DNA of 64,000 bases from Madurella fahalii (lineage: Eukaryota; Ascomycota; Sordariomycetes; Sordariales), in contig CM056878.1 in assembly GCA_029876055.1 (NCBI GenBank), positions 2,480,001 to 2,544,000 of the forward strand, read 5' to 3'. The notes under the pieces were generated by a model. That model had not been told where the DNA came from, searched no databases, and was given only the letters and a program-made list of their open reading frames with translations. Numbering within the stretch: position 1 is the first letter of the stretch; each line of letters starts with the position of its first letter. The position numbers were made by a program, and so were the translations under genes. Below are positions 12,922 to 25,178 of this stretch, piece after piece.

Positions 12922-13341
12922 CTACTTCTTAGTGACGGCCCGCCAAAGGTCGCCAAACCCCTTTCCACCAAACAAATACTCATCCGAGTGTCTCCCGCAA
13001 TAGCTGTGGGCGTTGACCTTCTTGGGTGACTTGACTCTTTTCATCGATGTCATGTCGGCACTGCTGTCCGACCCCGACGAGACCTTACGTTCCCACAGCA
13101 GCGGTGCCGCGGTAGAAGTAGAGGTCGGCGAGGCATAGTAGTATCCATCAGATAGGAAATTCTGAGATGCCTGGGGAATCTCACCCGGTCAGCCCTGAAC
13201 AGAGAAGAGAGAAGAGAAGAGTGTAAGAATCGAGCATACCATGCTATCTGCCGACCTGGGCGTGCCCGACACGGGGCTGGCGATAGCCCTCACGGGGCCA
13301 ATCCTGAGCGGCGGCGGAGCAGACGCACGAGAGGACGACAT
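12922..13341 (-). CDS. Small conserved-looking fungal protein, function unknown
   Basis: Not recognised by name. Two exons, 13341-13240 and 13170-12922 (minus strand), encode 116 aa. The 69-nt intron has a GTATGC donor, a pyrimidine-rich body, a CTGAC branch site and a CCCCAG acceptor, and both exons join in phase 0. The N-terminal half is Ser/Pro/Ala-rich and probably disordered. The C-terminal half is more ordered: a basic segment (MKRVKSPKKVNAH) leads into SYCGRHSDEYLFGGKGFGDLW, a pattern I associate with small ascomycete proteins of unknown role. There is no signal peptide or membrane segment. The gene is easy to miss because neither exon makes a long ORF. Confidence 0.68.
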
Positions 13342-14267
13342 CGGCAGAAATTAAGGTGATACAGGCCTAATCAGACAGGTCCCGCCGATCTGGATCAAGC
13401 GAAATCGACCGATCGAACTTGTTCCGGCAGGATCGAGAGCGGAAATGTAGGATGGTTGGTCAAGATGGTTTGCACTGCCACCACCAAGTATGAACCGAGA
13501 CCCAAAGGTGCAGATATGTGTGCCTGGTGCGTGATGGGGGGGTGATATAAGTCCGAAGGACGGAAGGGAAAGAGGGGGAGAAGAGTGGCACAAGGTCCTA
13601 CAATTGAGGCAATCAGAGAACGAGGACATCAGGCAGCGAGAAACAGATATACCAACCGTAAGTCCTGCATGTGGCATAACCGGCCACCATCAAAAAAGAG
13701 TCATGAGCTCACCACTGGATGGATGCCTTCCCCCTCTAGCATTGGAGCCTCTGTCGGCCACCCACACCTCGAGCAAACTACCATCCTATACCCGTCTCAA
13801 TACGACCACGTGTACGTAGTAGATCATATCCCGCGGTCTTCACAAAGTCCTTGGGAACGCCTCTCCACTCAAAGTCCACTTGATAAGCGAAGTCGCTGCG
13901 GGCGTGAGCCAACGGTAGGACTAGGGCCGAAACTCTAGAACCTTATAGGGCTGCAGGGGTGGCCAGCTGATTAGTTGGGATACGGAATGCGGACCAAGAT
14001 ATGCGGGGAAAAGTGGTTCGCAACGAGGCAACCGCAGCGATCCGAGAATGACTCTTCACCGCATTACCATATTGGGCTCAGGAAGGATCGCAGGTGGAGC
14101 CTACAAAGTCTTGAACTCGTCGTCTCCGAGGGATCGTATAATTTGCTCATCTCGTGTCGCGACGGGTGTGGGGACATCCTTGCCTCTTCCCACAAGATGA
14201 TATACCGCACAACTCGGAGAATATATGTGTCCTCAGAGATGCTCTTTTCGTGCGGCATTCAGTCTAT
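13342..14267. other. Intergenic region between the small protein gene and FRS2
   Basis: Promoter of the small gene and 3' flank of FRS2. No supported gene; ORFs here are short and compositionally random. Confidence 0.4.
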
Positions 14268-16404
14268 CTAATCCTTGCCTAGCCGTACGGCGGGACTCTC
14301 GCGCACAAAGTTGAGGTCGACCTGGTGGCCAAGCAGCTCGCGAATATTCGAAATGTGATATTTGATCATGGTCGGCCTCTCCAAGCCCAAACCAAAACCA
14401 AACACGACTAGGTCTTTGGGGAGACCCATTGCCTGGATGCACCGTTAGTGGATCGGTTCGTCTTCGAGGCTTTCAGATTGTGGAGAGGCCAACATACCTC
14501 CAGCATCTCGGGCCTAAAGATGCCCGAGTTACCAATTTCGATGAGCTTGTTGAGACCCTTGTGGTAGGAGAAGATCTCCATACTCGGCTCTGTGTAGGGG
14601 TTGTAACTGCGATTCCCCATCAGCCACTGACTGGCCTAACTTCTTCGGGGTGACTCACGCGGGCTTGAAGACCAAATCGGTGACATTCATCCTTGCAAAG
14701 AACGTCTTCATGAATTCCATCAGACCTCCCAGCGTCAAGCCATAGTCGGCAATGACACCTTCAATCTGGTGGAATTCGCAAAGGTGAGTTGCATCTACCG
14801 TCTCGTTTCTGCTAGGATGTGAGCGACATAACACCTTGACGGAGTGGAGGAGTGTGGCATACCGGAAGACCCTGTCAATGGAGAAGTACCGAGCTGGCGG
14901 GACACGTCCATTCTGGCGCTTTCCAGCTAGCTTATGTAGCATGGCCGCCGAGACAGAAGTCGTGTGTGTCCGCAGGACAAGTCTTTGTACGATCCGGTCA
15001 GTATTGCTAGCCGCATAGAACCTTGGCGACGTACCTTAGGGACTCATCCTCCGACCAGGGATATCTATAACCGATCGACCCATACTTCCCACTTTCGTGG
15101 ACCTGCTTCACGTTGCGGAAGTATTCTTCATAATCGTGCTTATCGTCCGCAGACACCGGACCAGGTCTGTTGGCCTTTGGCGGATCTGAGACGTAGAAGG
15201 TATCTTGGAGATCACGAGCAGGGTGTTGCTTCGCGTTGTCAGCTTGAGCAAGCAGAGGCAACGGGACCTAGAGCAGCATACCTGGGGGACGAAGAGAGTA
15301 TCGAAATTCTGATTACATTTCAAGTTAAATATCTTGGCCATGGGCGGCTCCAGGACTGTAGAGCACCTACCCAGAATCCGGACTCGACAAACTGGTTCGT
15401 AGGCATTTCTCTGAAGCCCATTTCAAGGAAGATTTGCCTGTGCAGGGCTCAGAGGTCAGTGAATTGTACAGCCGGGTCTTGGGTACCCAATGCGAAACAC
15501 CACCGGCCTGAGGGATACACTTGCCTGAACTCGTGTCGCACCTTATTCAACGGATGGAGGGCACCAGGATGCTGGTCGGCACCCTTGGCGTCAAAGTTAT
15601 ACGGCTCTGCGGCGGTGTAAGCTCTTCTGCAAACCTGACATGGAGCTAGCCGACCAGAAAATCTGTGTCTGGACGGGTTACGCTCTCGAAAACTTTATCG
15701 AACACGAATTCCAGTGGTTACTCACTGAAGGTTGCTGTCTTCCAAGAGCCAGATGCCAGCATCTCGGCCGTGAGATCCGTCTCTTCCTTGGTTATCTCAA
15801 GCGCGAACTTGGGACCCTTGTTTATCCTGAACGAAAGCACCTTTTGTATCTTCAGCAGCTTTCGCTTCTTCAAGTCGGCAATGATCTTGGGGTCGTGCGT
15901 CCGCTTCTCTTGGATCACCCGGAGTTGTTCCCGGGTAACGTCGTTGATCGAATCAACCTTCGCAAATGTTAATGTTTAGGCATTGCGACGTAGAAAAGAG
16001 CGACAGCTTACCAGCGCAACAAGCTTATTGCCGTCCTTCTTGATCCACTTCTCCTTGAAGGCCTTGCCCTGCCCAACCTTCGTTACCGTTTTGTCACCGA
16101 TTTCGCTCTCTAGGTCTTGGATCGAAAGGCCATCCAGCGCCTTGCGTACGGCCTCAAAGACACGGGCTTCATGACTGCCATGACTGACGATGACCTCGGC
16201 TTCGGGTTCCAGGAAGGCCTCATCGCGCTCAATCTGCTCGTACGTGACCATGGACCGGGATGCAAGCCGGTCGAGGGCAGCTTTGATCGATTCGAACGGG
16301 ACCTGTGCAAAGGCATCGGTTGACAAAATTGGGTCTGCCTTGGACAATGCTTGGAGGATCTCAGAGGTAAGATCCCCCGCCGGAATACTGGCTCCCGGAG
16401 CCAT
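14268..16404 (-). CDS. FRS2: Cytosolic phenylalanyl-tRNA synthetase alpha subunit (PheS-type)
   Basis: Catalytic alpha subunit of the class II alpha2/beta2 enzyme that charges tRNA-Phe. Ten exons on the minus strand: 16404-16012, 15957-15726, 15606-15525, 15437-15371, 15308-15282, 15228-15035, 14982-14863, 14808-14659, 14606-14498 and 14432-14268, 512 aa. Every junction keeps frame and restores conserved sequence. Motif 2 is near [27 protein letters not shown], split by intron 7, and motif 3 is [14 protein letters not shown]. The N-terminal ~150 residues form helical DNA/tRNA-binding-like repeats. Intron 3 (15438-15524) begins GCAAGT, so it is a GC-AG intron. This is the most intron-rich gene in the window. 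Start chosen at [10 protein letters not shown]; no upstream in-frame ATG is better placed. Confidence 0.94.
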
Positions 16405-17973
16405 GCTGTTTGTGTTTCTACGGTCGGTCGCGATTTGTCGTCGAGGCAGTTGACTCACAAGTCAACAGGACTGCGGGGCACTTATCCGCAAACCCAAAGA
16501 CCCACTTTCTGTTACAATAATTTTAGGCGGGGTCAAGATGACTCGGTAGGCACATAGCCCCTGAAAAGAGAACTTTATCGCATTGTCGAGGAAGTGCCAC
16601 TTTGAATGCCGCCTGCGAGATCACTGATCTAGGATAGGGGCTGAACGAAACATTGAGTTTGTGGGACCTACCTATCTGTTCCCTCTTTCTAATATCTAAG
16701 TTTCGCTATTGTATTGCGAAGTAGCGAGTTTGGCCCTGCAAGTAGTAATTCCTAATACAAAAAATCGAGACCACTCTGTTCTTGACCTGTGAGAGATATG
16801 TTCAAGCCTGGTCCAAACCTCGATGCGAATAGGTTCGAACTGTCACCATGTTGACCCTCAGTCTTTGGACCCTTGTCCCATATTCCCGCAAAAGCCAAGA
16901 CTGACAGACGGGTACTTTACCCGCTGGCCCTCAATCTCGGGTTCGGGCTAGGACCAAAACCGCCATTTCCGACCACCAGATCCCAGATGGTCATCTCCCC
17001 AGGTAATAGGGAAGTGTCCAGGAGTTCCAAGTAAGGTTGACGCCCTGACCAGTAAAAAGGTGGAAATCGGCGCGGGTTTGCCATGGAGGTACCAGTAATC
17101 AGACATGGCCGTCGCAGGAACATTGTGAACACTCACTAGGAATCTCATAGCCACGCCGCGTGTATTATCTACTGAACGTTTTCGAAGAAATATACCCCTA
17201 GGGAAAAAGAGTATCGCGGCGGGGGAGAAAATTAAAGCGGGAAGAAAGAAATGGGAAAAGGAGAGGTGCCTACGGCCGCAACGTCCTAGCTCGTGGTAGA
17301 GCTCTAGGCGGCTACCAAGATGAACCAGAGGAGTGGGATTTCGGTACACCCACGGTCCCCCGTGCGTAACTGCAGCCCGAATGTGACGAGGGCCTAACAG
17401 CCCGTTTGGAATCCTACAAACTAGAAGCTCGGGATTATAGACTGAATGGGTGGGATACAAACGTATCCCTCGTCGCATTTGGAGAACTTTGAATATTCCG
17501 TAGTTATTGTGTCAACCGGTCGGGCTTTCTGACGGGACTCGGCGGTTCTTCAGTACGCAAACGCATTGCTACGGAGTTCCGTTACCTTTCCTCTCTCGAT
17601 ACTAGCCAACAGAAGCAACCCATAGAGCCATGGGTAATGCGACAAAGCTGCTGACGATGGGTACAACACTGACGCTTCTCAAACGGTCTCAGTGCTCGTC
17701 GAAAGTTAACACCGGCGACATGGGGCCTGGTGTTCGCTATATTAAAACCTTTAAGTCACATAAATACACACTAAACGCTGCTCCCGCCCTTTCTGATGCA
17801 ACCTGCGCCTTCAATAATATGTCGTCCATGAGCCAAGGAGGTGTGTTCCCGCCCAAACGCCTAGAGCAGGCCACCCTGCATAAATACCCAAGCGTGGCCA
17901 GCATGATATGAGAGGGATCTTTGTGCTTTGACAGAAGCCCCCCGCTATGCGCCCTAAACTTTTGGCGCACCTT
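16405..17973. other. Intergenic region between FRS2 and ARL1
   Basis: About 1.57 kb with no supported gene. It should contain the FRS2 promoter and the ARL1 3' UTR. ORFs on both strands have no recognisable motif. Confidence 0.4.
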
Positions 17974-18695
17974 CTAATCCTGTGACACGGTTTGCTTTAT
18001 ATGTTGTCAGAGTCTTGCTACAACAGCTCGTTTGAAGGGTACTGAGGCGCAAGCTTACCGCCAGCCAGTCCATTCCCTCCGAGATTCCCGAGCCCTCTAC
18101 CGCACTGCATGCCATGATGCTCCAGTTCCGGTCTCTGAGTTCACCGAGCCGTAGGGCCTGTGAAATGTCGGCAGCCCCTTTCGCCCCCGGCTGGTCTTGC
18201 TTGTTCGCAAATACAAGAAGAGCGGCATCCTTCAGTTCCTCCTCGTTCAGCATCGCCGACAACTCATCAGCTGCTGTCTGCAGCCGTTCAATATCGGTCG
18301 AGTCGACGACGAAGATGACAGCCGCTGTGTTGGCATAGTAACATCTCCAATACGGCCGGATGCTGGTCTGTCCACCGAGATCCCACACGTTGAAGTTGAG
18401 GTTTTTGTACGTTACGGACTCGACATTGAACCCGATGGTAGGTATCGTTGTTACTACTTCGCCGATCTGCATCTCGAGTGAGATTTGCAATGTCTCGTAG
18501 TAGGGATAAGAAAAGTCGCACCTTAAGTCTGTATAGAAGTGTCGTCTTGCCAGCATTGTCCTGTGGAGCGCAATCTGATCAACACACGTCCGAGGTAGAG
18601 GGGTTAACTGGGAGGCGAACCAAGCCCAGAATTAGGATCCGGATTTCCTTCTTTGTCCAAATAAAACCGGACAGCCATGACATAGTTTGACCCAT
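17974..18695 (-). CDS. ARL1: ARF-like small GTPase Arl1
   Basis: Golgi-associated small GTPase that recruits GRIP-domain golgins. Exons on the minus strand: 18695-18621, 18560-18522 and 18466-18059, followed by a short last exon. It has Gly2 for myristoylation (MGQTMSW), P-loop GLDNAGKTT (residues 24-32, completed by splicing), switch I PTIGFNVE, switch [16 protein letters not shown] and NKQD base recognition. [10 protein letters not shown] and YWRCYY favour Arl1 over Arf1. The first donor is atypical (GTTCGC). The 3' end is uncertain. A GTAAGC donor follows MDWLA, and the acceptor is either the TAG giving a 41-nt intron and stop at 17997-17999, or the CAG after a CTGAC branch site giving stop at 17974-17976. 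The total is about 175-180 aa. Confidence 0.9.
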
Positions 18696-19296
18696 CTTAT
18701 CTTTCCGGCACCTGGAGGACCCGGCGCGTTGTCGCGGTTAACGTTGGTAAGGCGACGAGGGTAACAGAAAGTCGCGAACCGGGGCGATCCACCGGCTAGG
18801 GAGGAAGCAGAATAGAAATCCGGCAGCAACCAAAAGTTGCCGAGAGGACAGATTAACAAGACGGCCAGGACGTAGACACCTAAAATCCTGTTTCACCAAA
18901 ATATGATCCACAAGCCCCTCGCTTGGTTCAGTATCTGGCAAATTTTTTTCCTTGCCGTGGTTCATGCACCTTTTGTTCCGTTCATCGAAAGAGGCCGCCC
19001 CGGTTCTCAAGCTTCGCGAATGCTGGTCGTGGAAACAGGTGCACGGTCGTTGCTGGGTCGGATGCTCGGTGTTCGATTGGCGGGCGCTGGCCAGCATCTG
19101 CACGGGCCATCACGCCAGAAGCCTGTTTGAAAGGAAGCCACTTTTGCTTGGGGATCACGTGATTCAGCCACATTCTGATTTCCGGCCCTAGCGAGCGCAT
19201 TTTCTGAAGCCCACACCCAATATTCCAATCCCAACCCACCTTGACGAACCATCACGACATCGACACCGACTCGGTACTCGCGACAACACCGTCAAA
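18696..19296. other. Divergent promoter region, ARL1 / RPL39
   Basis: A 600-bp region between two outward-facing genes; no specific binding site could be assigned. Confidence 0.4.
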
Positions 19297-19741
19297 ATGC
19301 CGGTACGTGCGACCACCTTTCCGAAAAGAATGAAGCGACTTAAAAATAGAGCTTCAATTTTCGAGGATAGCATGCTAAACCCTCCATGAACCCCGAAGAG
19401 GGGTATCGAGGGTCGGTTTGATAGCATCGAGAGGCTAACATTGCGATTTTCCCAACAGAGCCACAAGACTTTCCGTGTCAAGCAAAAGCTGGCTAAGGCC
19501 CAGAAGCAGAACCGGCCCATTCCCCAATGGATTCGGCTCCGCACCGGCAACACCATTAGGTACGATTGTCCAACAACGCTATCATGAGTTGGAGGGCCGG
19601 GCGGCGGATGATACCGCCCTCCCAGCTCTGAAGGACGGACTGGCGGATTAGCAAATCGGACAAGAAAGGACTAACACGGGCACCACAAATAGGTACAACG
19701 CCAAGCGGAGACATTGGCGCAAGACGCGCCTCGGCCTCTAA
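19297..19741 (+). CDS. RPL39: 60S ribosomal protein eL39
   Basis: Small basic protein of the large ribosomal subunit lining the peptide exit tunnel. Exons 19297-19302, 19459-19559 and 19693-19741 give 51 aa, the exact family length. The first exon encodes only Met-Pro, followed by [17 protein letters not shown], and the end is [12 protein letters not shown] two-codon first exon and a 156-nt first intron are typical of fungal ribosomal protein genes. Confidence 0.96.
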
Positions 19742-20987
19742 ATGCCCTCCCTCTTCCTTCCTCATTCGGCCCCAAGAGCAAACTTGGTTTTCCCACGGCT
19801 ACTACCCGCTGCCGCTGCCACTGTCGCGGCCTTTGCTGTTACGACTGGCTACGCGACCCATCAAACGATCAATCAACCCACCAACCGATGGTCTTCCTAC
19901 TCGGCGTTCGGGTTGTGACGATAAGGCAATTCCAACAGCTGTGCTGCTTGGGCGCCGGTGACAATGACGAGATCGAGGGAAAGGGTGACAGATGGAAGAA
20001 GCTAGGGCTAGGGTACAGAAGGGATGTGTAGGAAGCATTAAGGAGATGCTCCTGCAAGCAAGCATGCAGCCGGATCAAACGTTTGCGCGGGGTTGGGCTT
20101 CTTTTTGTGCTTGGCTGGGGAAACTTATTTCGCTCTGGACTTTATTTCACGGAGTATGCTATGGCATTTCAGGGTCGGGGGAAAACGGAATGAGAGAAGG
20201 CATTTGATGCTCTGAACATGACAAAAGCTTTGATGATGTGCAGGTTGTTGTTACTGCTCAATATTTCCATGATGATAAGCGCGTGAGCTGGAAAGTGCGA
20301 ATGGCACGGGGCCGAGGGGGACTCATCCAGGAAGCTTGACCACCTACCGGCTGCCTCGCAGCCTTGGGATTGCGACATGCCGACATCTGGATGACGCCAT
20401 TCCGGATGTAATTACAGGGGCGCCAAACGCCGTTTGCCTGTCGGCTTGGGCGTCTTTATCGCTTGAATGTGTGACCACCCCGAGCTGTTGACATTAGACT
20501 TCGCGAGGGAGTCTCGGTGGAATGATAGGTGGTGTGCGATTAACCGTGAGTTGTTGTACCGGCTTGATCGAGTAACTCGCGTAGCCCGATTTTCATGACT
20601 CGGCCGGAAACTTCTCCCCCGAGACTTGCTTAAAGACGCACATGGTCTTACCAAATACAGGGAACGTGTGGAATAATTCTAACGGTTGTGTGGGCAACTA
20701 TCTGTATTTAGGACATACAAACGTCGCGTCATAGTTGACCATTCCCCTCCTGTTCTCTAAGCCACCGGACTGTCCATGAACGAATTTTAGGCGGTAGGAC
20801 CTAGCGGCATCTGCGTGACCAAAAGAAATGCAAACCACATTGATGAAAACCGAAACGCCGTTGAGATGTTCGCGAACACCCGGTCTAAGGGTTTGATCAT
20901 AATTCTACTAGACTCCGCTGGACGGGAACACCGTGATGTAGTGCGGAGACCGGGTGTCCGAAGCGAAAGCAGAAATAAGCCGTGATT
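19742..20987. other. Convergent region between RPL39 and SKP1
   Basis: About 1.25 kb, long for a tail-to-tail gap in this window. I see no gene, repeat or RNA that explains the length. Confidence 0.4.
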
Positions 20988-21604
20988 TTAACGATCCTCG
21001 GCCCATTCGTTTTCGCGCCGAATCTGTTCTTCCTCCTCTGGCGTGAAATCGTTGGTGATGTTGAACGTTTTCCGAATCTCCTCCGGCGATTTGCCCTTGA
21101 TCATATTGGCAACTGTCTTACAGCCGACATCCAGAAGCGCCTTGATATCGAGATAGTTTGCAGCCTGCCCGGTGGTTAGCACATGCCAAGATGGGCGGGT
21201 GTTCTCGAAATCGACCCACCAAGATGATCTCGAACAACATCTCCTGGTCCACCTGCATGAACTTCTGGTCCCACTCATCGATGTCGGTGGTCTTCTTGCG
21301 GTTATCGTTGTCATCATCGGCTGATTGCGCCGCGTCATTGCGATGATGTTCGCACCACTCGACTACCTTGCGCAGCACGGGGTCGTTAACGTTGGGGATC
21401 GGAATCGGAGCGCTAGCGACATCGTCACCCAAATCCTCGAGCAGGTTCTTGATGAGCATTGACCGCTCGGCGACCACGCGATCTGTCATACAGTTAGGCG
21501 ATGCTGAGTGTAGGAGGGTCACGGTCTAGAAACATACCGACTTCGATGTTGGTGTTTTCGTTGCTCGTCAGGGTGACCCGCTGCGTGCTCTTATCGGCAG
21601 ACAT
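20988..21604 (-). CDS. SKP1: SCF ubiquitin ligase adaptor Skp1
   Basis: Links F-box proteins to cullin in SCF E3 ligases. Exons 21604-21538, 21482-21220 and 21164-20988 (minus strand), 168 aa, normal family size. The start [18 protein letters not shown] is the strand opening the BTB/POZ-like fold. [11 protein letters not shown] follows, and the C-terminal F-box-binding helices contain [20 protein letters not shown] and end in the usual acidic NEWAEDR. The acidic loop (DDDNDNRKK) between the two halves is common in fungal Skp1. The window also encodes an F-box protein at about 50-52 kb, a possible client by family only. Confidence 0.95.
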
Positions 21605-22879
21605 CGTTGCTGTTATGATTACCCGGATGAATCAAAGAGTCGGGTGATCGATTTGTGGATTGGAAGCGGAATAATCGACGAGTACACTGGGTTCTGGTTA
21701 GACTGCTACGGTTGCCCTGCGATGTTTGATGACCGAGGGATTGGAGTGCCGCGGGCAAGAAGACGGTTGGGGGGTTAGGTTTTATAGCCCACCTTCAAAA
21801 TGCGGTTGCTGATGAGTCTGCGAGTTTGAAGTCGGAAAGAAAGTTTGGAAGCGTGCCTGTGAGTCTTGCTCCGGGCGAGCACTTGGAGGGGACTTGAGGT
21901 GGCGGCGGCGCCTGGTGCCTGCCACAAGTGGAGAGGTTTAGCGTGCACAGACCACTTGTATGCTTTGCACCTTGCTGCGTTGGTTTCAACCGTGGGCCGT
22001 TGGCTGCTGATGCCTGCAAGTTGCCTTGAGCTAAATAACTGAGGACGCCGGAAGAGCCTGTCCTCAGCCGTCAGTCTCAGCCCTGCTGAGATTGTCAAAT
22101 CCAAGACTGGAACGCCAGTCAACTGCGCGACGACGCTCGATGGCAGCAAAACTCCTGATGACTCCCGCGCTGTGCGAGTTTCACGACCTTGGAGAACTAC
22201 TTGAAATTTGAAATCGGGGAGCGCCCAGAATCTTGTGGTTCTGCTTCTAGAATTGACGAGGAACCTACATCCTCCAAAGCAGCTAAATTGAGGGCCTCAT
22301 GCTAGGGAAATGTGTCATGACAACATTCTGCTTTCGATGGATTGCTGCGATCACATTCCGACTGCTCACGGCCATGGCGCTTTTCTTGCGGACGGATCCG
22401 TAAGCTCCAAACCCATCTAGGTTGCTTGTTGTTCCTTCTTGTGGTACATGTAATTCAGAACCTTGAACCCAGCGCAAACATTATATAAGCTGCGGGGTGC
22501 CCGCCATTTTGGGAACGGCCCCTGAAAGGCACCAATGCAGCCTTGCAAGGACACTGGATCCTTGTCGCCAGCAAGGGAGTCACGGAACTAACACGTCGTC
22601 ACTGGCTATCGCGGGCTCTTCCAGCACTCCCGAGATTTGCGCCGGGCCATTTCCCTCCCCCTCGTCCCATCCTTCTTTTTCGGTGCTGTCACACTTTTTC
22701 TTTTTCCTGATCATGATATCGCTTCCTCGACGGTTTGGACCATTTTCACACTCTTCTAGCTCCCGGTGATGCACTCAACGCGGCCAAGCGACCGAGCTGC
22801 GCCTCTTGTGAATTAGACCGGATGCTTCGGGTTTGCAACAGCAGTGTTTTTGCTGCCGGGCGCAAACGTTTGAATTAAT
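21605..22879. other. Divergent promoter region, SKP1 / SMP3
   Basis: 1.27 kb between two outward-facing genes. A pyrimidine-rich stretch at about 22660-22715 precedes SMP3. No other element seen. Confidence 0.4.
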
Positions 22880-24743
22880 ATGTGGCGGAGAATGTACCTC
22901 TTTCTACTTCTGGTTCGGTTGTGGTTTGCTCTATCGCCGAGCTACCTTCACCCGGATGAGAACTTTCAGGGTCCGGAGGTTATTGCTGGTATGTAGTACG
23001 GCTTTCCGTTCGAAGTAGGGGGACAAGTGCGGCGCGTTCGCTAGTTCGGCCTGGAAACCACCAGCCCTCCGAGTTCCGCGCCGTCTTGACCAATATTCAG
23101 GGCAGCTAGACGGCCTTGATGGTTACGACTGCAACTTTCTGGGTAGTGGATGCTGACCCCGGCGCGACACAGGGCAAATCTTTAGCTACCCCGTCCGACG
23201 AACCTGGGAATTCACGAGCGACCACCCGATCCGAAGCGTGTTTCCGCTATGGCCTGTCTATGGGCTGCCGATGCTCCTGCTACGATGGCTGTGGATAGGC
23301 AATGGGAATGATGGCGAGATACCACCGATCGCGGTTTTCTGGGCGCTCCGGGTGCTCATGTTCATCGTTGGCTTCGTGTTGGAATACTGGGCCATCTTTG
23401 AGCTTATCAAGTTGCAACGGGAACGGCACACTGCTGTCCTCCTCGTTGCGTCTTCATACGTCACTTGGACATATCAAACACACACCTTTTCAAATTCGAT
23501 CGAGACGCTGGTTGTCGCGTGGAGTTTGGTGCTCATCAAGCGCATCGTGGAAAGTCCGGTAGGCGCATCGCATGAGGAGCTGTGTACGGAGAGAAGATGT
23601 GCTGATCGAGAGGATATAGCAGCGAGATTCCGTTCTTGCCTCAACGGTTCTTGGGATTGTTGCCGTCTTCGGGGTCTTCAACAGAATCACATTCCCGGCA
23701 TTCTTGCTCATACCTGGGCTTCCACTCTTGCGTTATTATTGGAAGAAGTAAGGCAACCTCAGACGTCATGGTGAGGTGGATGGCACTAACAAAACACTAG
23801 GCCCCTGTCCCTCATCGCGATTCTAATAGCTGGGTTCACCACAACGGCCATAGCGATTGCGCTTGATACGGCGTTTTACGCTCCCCACTCGATCTCTTGG
23901 ACCGACCTTATCCGCCGCCCTGTTCTTACACCCATCAACAATCTCTTATACAACATCTCGCCGGCCAACTTGGCAAAACACGGCCTGCACCCTTGGTATC
24001 AACACGTGCTGATTAACCTGCCGCAGCTGCTTGGCCCAGCAGCGTTGCTCCTCTTCACGCGGCCAAAGTTTTCTCTGCGGCTCTGCTCTGCGATCTCGGG
24101 AATTGTGGTGCTTTCCTTGTCTCAACATCAAGAGGCACGGTTCCTGCTCCCAACTGTCCCGCTCATCTTATCCTCCGTCCGTCTTCCGAAGAACGAGAAG
24201 GCGTTACGGGTGTGGGTGGGATCGTGGATTGTATTCAACCTTCTTTTTGGGATTCTCATGGGCATCTATCACCAAGGGGGGATTATCCCAGCTCAGGTGT
24301 TTATGAGCAAGCAGCCGGATGCCACCCAGGCGATCTGGTGGAAAACATATATGCCACCAATTTGGCTGCTCAATGGGAAGAATGAAGTGCTGCGCACGCA
24401 GGACGTCATGGGAATGAAGGGGGAGAAGCTCCTCGCCGAGCTGGACAAGCTCGCGACTTGCGACACTCCGGCGGACCGGAGAAGCATGGAGTATCTCAAA
24501 GAGAAGAACGGCACATACTTGGTGGCGCCACTGTCGGCCACATGGCTGGATCCCTATCTCCCGAACAAGGGGCTGGAAGGATTGAGATTTCGCGAGGTTT
24601 GGCGCTATCAACAGCACCTGAACCTGGATGACATGGATTTTGCGGATGATGGCGTTTGGAATACCCTATCTAGAGTTATTGGGAGGCGAGGTCTTGCTAT
24701 TTGGAGAGTAACGAAAAGCTGTCCTGGTATCAAGGGTAGATAA
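22880..24743 (+). CDS. SMP3: GPI mannosyltransferase IV (Smp3/PIG-Z, GT22 family)
   Basis: ER enzyme that adds the fourth mannose to GPI precursors from dolichol-phosphate mannose. Exons 22880-22988, 23173-23558, 23620-23747 and 23801-24743, 521 aa. The family's luminal HPDE motif is at residues 24-27 ([13 protein letters not shown]), followed by [17 protein letters not shown], which appears only after removing the 184-nt first intron. [20 protein letters not shown] and [11 protein letters not shown] are further GT22 signatures. The protein is hydrophobic with many membrane segments. Intron 2 (23559-23619) and intron 3 (23748-23800) are each required to keep conserved frame. Confidence 0.93.
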
Positions 24744-25178
24744 TAGGACGGAGGCGGAAATATGAGCAGTTTCACATTCCATGTGTGTGGTGAGCTGGTA
24801 CCGGATACTACAATGCAATACCCTGCGCTGATAAACACCGTGGAATGTATGAATACGGGGGGTGCTCGGAGTTGCTACATCTAACCACCGTTCAGGCCGC
24901 TGACTCGACTAGCCTGCTGCCGCATTTCTTTATATACCATAGGGCCTAATGGGAAGTCGAACCCGTTGGCTGGCGCGTTGCATTGCTCGCGATCCTCGAG
25001 CACCCTGATGGCTGCAGCTTGGCCGCAGGGATGATGAGTTGCAGCTGTCCACCCGAGCTCGGCGCCCCACCTTTTCTAGAAATTTGGGGTTGGGATCGGG
25101 AACGTCGCAATCCTCTGGAGCACCGTCCGTTGACAACACTCCAAAGCACAATATTCGCAGCGCACAGAACAGCTAAAC
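24744..25178. other. Intergenic region between SMP3 and PET100
   Basis: Same-strand gap holding the SMP3 3' end and PET100 promoter. Nothing else seen. Confidence 0.4.

Noticed and set aside
13201..13222. GA-rich run resembling a microsatellite
   Set aside because: It is the pyrimidine-rich interior of the small gene's intron on the minus strand and needs no other explanation.
16800..16860. GGTTCGAAC resembling a tRNA B box
   Set aside because: No matching A box, no acceptor-stem pairing and no cloverleaf in the flanks.
16948..17478. 176-aa minus-strand ORF in the FRS2-ARL1 gap
   Set aside because: No recognisable domain, no splice partners, unusual Arg/His/Pro content; not enough to call a gene.
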